Program-made: the position numbers and the translations under genes
Origin: Akkermansia muciniphila
GTDB lineage: Bacteria; Verrucomicrobiota; Verrucomicrobiia; Limisphaerales; SXTU01
Reading direction: 5' to 3'
Length of the DNA stretch: 7,661 nt
Assembly: GCA_945872195.1 (NCBI GenBank)
Contig: CAMBZO010000118.1
Coordinates: 1 to 7,661, forward strand
The notes under the pieces: generated by a model
What the model saw: the letters and a program-made list of their open reading frames with translations, nothing else
Database searches by the model: none
What the model was told of the DNA's origin: nothing
Shown: positions 6,287-7,661 of the stretch, one piece after another
Layout of the letters: each line of letters begins with the position of its first letter
Numbering within the stretch: position 1 is the first letter of the stretch

Positions 6287-7661
6287 CACGACCGTTACCC
6301 CATCTCAAGCCGTCGTCCCTTGCGACCGGCGCTCCTTCATCCTTCATCCTTCATCCTTCATCCTTTGGCGCTGGCCCTGGCTCTCCTTCTCCTCTGCCAG
6401 CGCGCTCCCGCCGCCCCCGCCCCGGACTGGGAAAGTTCCCTCGTCTATCTCGAAGTCACGCGCAGGGCCTACGAGGTCTTCCAGCCTTGGACACCCAAGT
6501 CGCGCACCGTGCAGAAGAACGGCCTCGTCATCGGCGCGCGCGAAATCCTCACCACCGCCGAGGAACTCTCCGACCGCACGCTCGTCCGTGTGCAGCGGGG
6601 CGGGCGCGGCAAATGGTGGGACGCGGAGGTCGTGTGGCTGGACTATCACGCCAACCTCGCCGTGCTCACCGCGAAAGAAGATGCCTTCTGGCCGGGCTTA
6701 AAACCCGCCACGTTCATCACCGGCAAGCTGCCCAAAGAGGGGCTGCAAATCGTCCGCTGGCGCAGCGGCAACCTCGAAGCGCGCAAGGCCGAGTTCAACC
6801 AGTTCCTGGTCGAGGACGCGCGACTCTCCTTCTTCCAGCACCTCCAGCTCGAGGCCAGCACCGAGATGCAGGCTGTCGGTTGGGCCGAGCCGCTCGTGGC
6901 GAATGGCAAGGTCGCCGGCCTCGCGACGGGGCAGGGCGGCAACAACGCGCGCTTCCTGCCCGCGTCGTTCATCGAGCCAATCCTCGCCGCGCGCAAGGCC
7001 GGCAAGTATCCCGGCCTGGGCTTCTTCCCGTTCACGTGGACGCCCGTGGAAAATCCCTCGACCTTCAAGTTCCTGAAACTTCCCGGCGACCCGCGCGGCG
7101 CGCTGGTGATTGACGTGCCCGCCACGCCAAAGGTCGAGCCGAACCTCAAGCCCCGCGACCTCATCCTGCAAGTGGACGGCTTCGACGTGGACAACCAGGG
7201 CTATTACAAGGATCCCGACTACGGGCAGCTCATCGTCGAGAATCTCGGCTCGCGCCGGAAGTTCGCCGGCGAAGTGGTGAAGATGAAAATCTGGCGCGAC
7301 GGTGCGCTGATGAACTTGGACTACCGCCTGCCCAAGCTCGATTACTCCGTGAAGCTGCTCGCGGAACAGACCTTTGACCAAGCACCCGAGTTCCTCATCG
7401 CCGGCGGGCTCGTCCTCCAGCCGCTGAACATCCCACTGCTGCGCGGGTTCGGCGAGGACTGGAAGCGCCGCGCTCCGTTCCGACTCGCGCACTACGCGGG
7501 CGGACCGCCCAGCGCTGAACGCAGCGGCCTCGTCGTGCTGACCAGCGTGCTGCCTGATCCCTACGTCGTCGGCTATCAGGACGCGCGCTTCCTCGTGGTG
7601 GACACCGTCAACGGCCAGAAGATCAGCCGCCTCGCCGACGTGCAGGCCGCGTTGGAAAAAC
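6284..7661 (+). CDS. Deg/HtrA-like pseudoprotease with PDZ domains (3' end beyond window)
   Basis: This is a paralogue of the preceding protease, open for 459 complete codons and cut by the window edge. From ATG 6284 it has a long basic n-region (MHDRYPISSRRPLRP), a hydrophobic core at 28-38 (LALALALLLLC) and AxA-type cleavage sites near 41-46, so export is predicted. A trypsin-like domain spans about 50-230, but each catalytic position is substituted: TNAHVV of the neighbour aligns with TTAEEL (His to Glu93), CDLALL with ANLAVL (Asp to Asn124), and GNSGGPV with a segment reading VGWAEPLV (Ser to Trp200). Proteolysis is therefore not expected. A PDZ-like region follows at about 250-360, then a PDZ_3-like region from 369 (EFLIAGGLVLQPLNIPLL), parallel to the neighbour's YFVYAGLVFTPISLDYL. 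TTG 6320 is an alternative start. No Shine-Dalgarno is seen. A scaffold, chaperone or regulator role is inference only. Confidence 0.82.
   Translation, partial: MHDRYPISSRRPLRPALLHPSSFILHPLALALALLLLCQRAPAAPAPDWESSLVYLEVTRRAYEVFQPWTPKSRTVQKNGLVIGAREILTTAEELSDRTLVRVQRGGRGKWWDAEVVWLDYHANLAVLTAKEDAFWPGLKPATFITGKLPKEGLQIVRWRSGNLEARKAEFNQFLVEDARLSFFQHLQLEASTEMQAVGWAEPLVANGKVAGLATGQGGNNARFLPASFIEPILAARKAGKYPGLGFFPFTWTPVENPSTFKFLKLPGDPRGALVIDVPATPKVEPNLKPRDLILQVDGFDVDNQGYYKDPDYGQLIVENLGSRRKFAGEVVKMKIWRDGALMNLDYRLPKLDYSVKLLAEQTFDQAPEFLIAGGLVLQPLNIPLLRGFGEDWKRRAPFRLAHYAGGPPSAERSGLVVLTSVLPDPYVVGYQDARFLVVDTVNGQKISRLADVQAALEK
6334..6361 (+). repeat. Four perfect tandem copies of CCTTCAT within a signal-peptide coding region
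   Basis: CCTTCAT is repeated at 6334-6340, 6341-6347, 6348-6354 and 6355-6361, followed by a broken fifth unit. With ATG 6284 as the start, the tract is translated as residues 17-26 (LHPSSFILHP), a peptide with a seven-residue period just before the hydrophobic core of the signal peptide. Because 7 is not a multiple of 3, gain or loss of one unit would shift the reading frame relative to starts upstream of the tract (ATG 6284, TTG 6320). It could equally be a dispersed simple repeat captured by the gene's 5' end. Confidence 0.8.

Noticed and set aside
6380..6400. Lipobox in the pseudoprotease leader (Cys38 after the hydrophobic core)
   Set aside because: The residues before the Cys are LLLL; a lipobox needs Gly, Ala or Ser at -1. 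Ala-rich signal peptidase I sites follow a few residues later.
6487..7113. Open frame on + in a different phase within the pseudoprotease
   Set aside because: Arg-rich shadow. The frame beginning at 6284 carries the domains homologous to the upstream paralogue and stays open to the window end.

Overview
The window is a densely packed, GC-rich bacterial segment with every supported gene on the + strand. It holds the distal end of a respiratory complex I (nuo) operon followed by two tandem, related periplasmic Deg/HtrA-type proteins. GTG starts, strong G/C bias at third codon positions, the Deg proteins with a second C-terminal PDZ domain, and short AATGACCAAG-type and CCTTCAT-type repeats between genes fit a Verrucomicrobiota-like genome (Limisphaerales/Pedosphaeraceae style). 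That assignment is an inference from memory of such genomes; no rRNA or marker gene is present to prove it.

Bases 1-4636 read: C-terminal tail of nuoL, a first nuoM (nuoM1), a second and clearly different nuoM (nuoM2), then nuoN. The stop and start codons overlap (GTGA) at nuoL/nuoM1 and nuoM2/nuoN, and only 3 bases separate nuoM1 from nuoM2, so the four genes look translationally coupled. Together they encode the antiporter-like membrane arm of NADH:quinone oxidoreductase, which turns quinone reduction into proton translocation. The order L-M-M-N is the signature of a complex I with four rather than three antiporter-like subunits (the '2M' type). nuoM1 and nuoN keep the textbook charged residues of the proton channel. 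nuoM2 keeps three of its four but has Leu where the TM7 lysine should be.

Bases 4637-4772 are intergenic with no recognisable terminator. Bases 4773-6230 (or from 4710) encode a secreted trypsin-fold serine protease with an intact His-Asp-Ser triad, a PDZ domain and a C-terminal PDZ_3-like domain. A 53-base gap built of short direct repeats follows. From 6284 to the window edge runs a paralogue of the same architecture in which all three catalytic positions are replaced (Glu, Asn, Trp at the aligned sites): a predicted pseudoprotease. Its signal-peptide coding region contains four perfect copies of a 7-base repeat.

The points most worth a second look are the atypical NuoM2, the active-protease/pseudoprotease pair, and the heptanucleotide tract inside the pseudoprotease leader.
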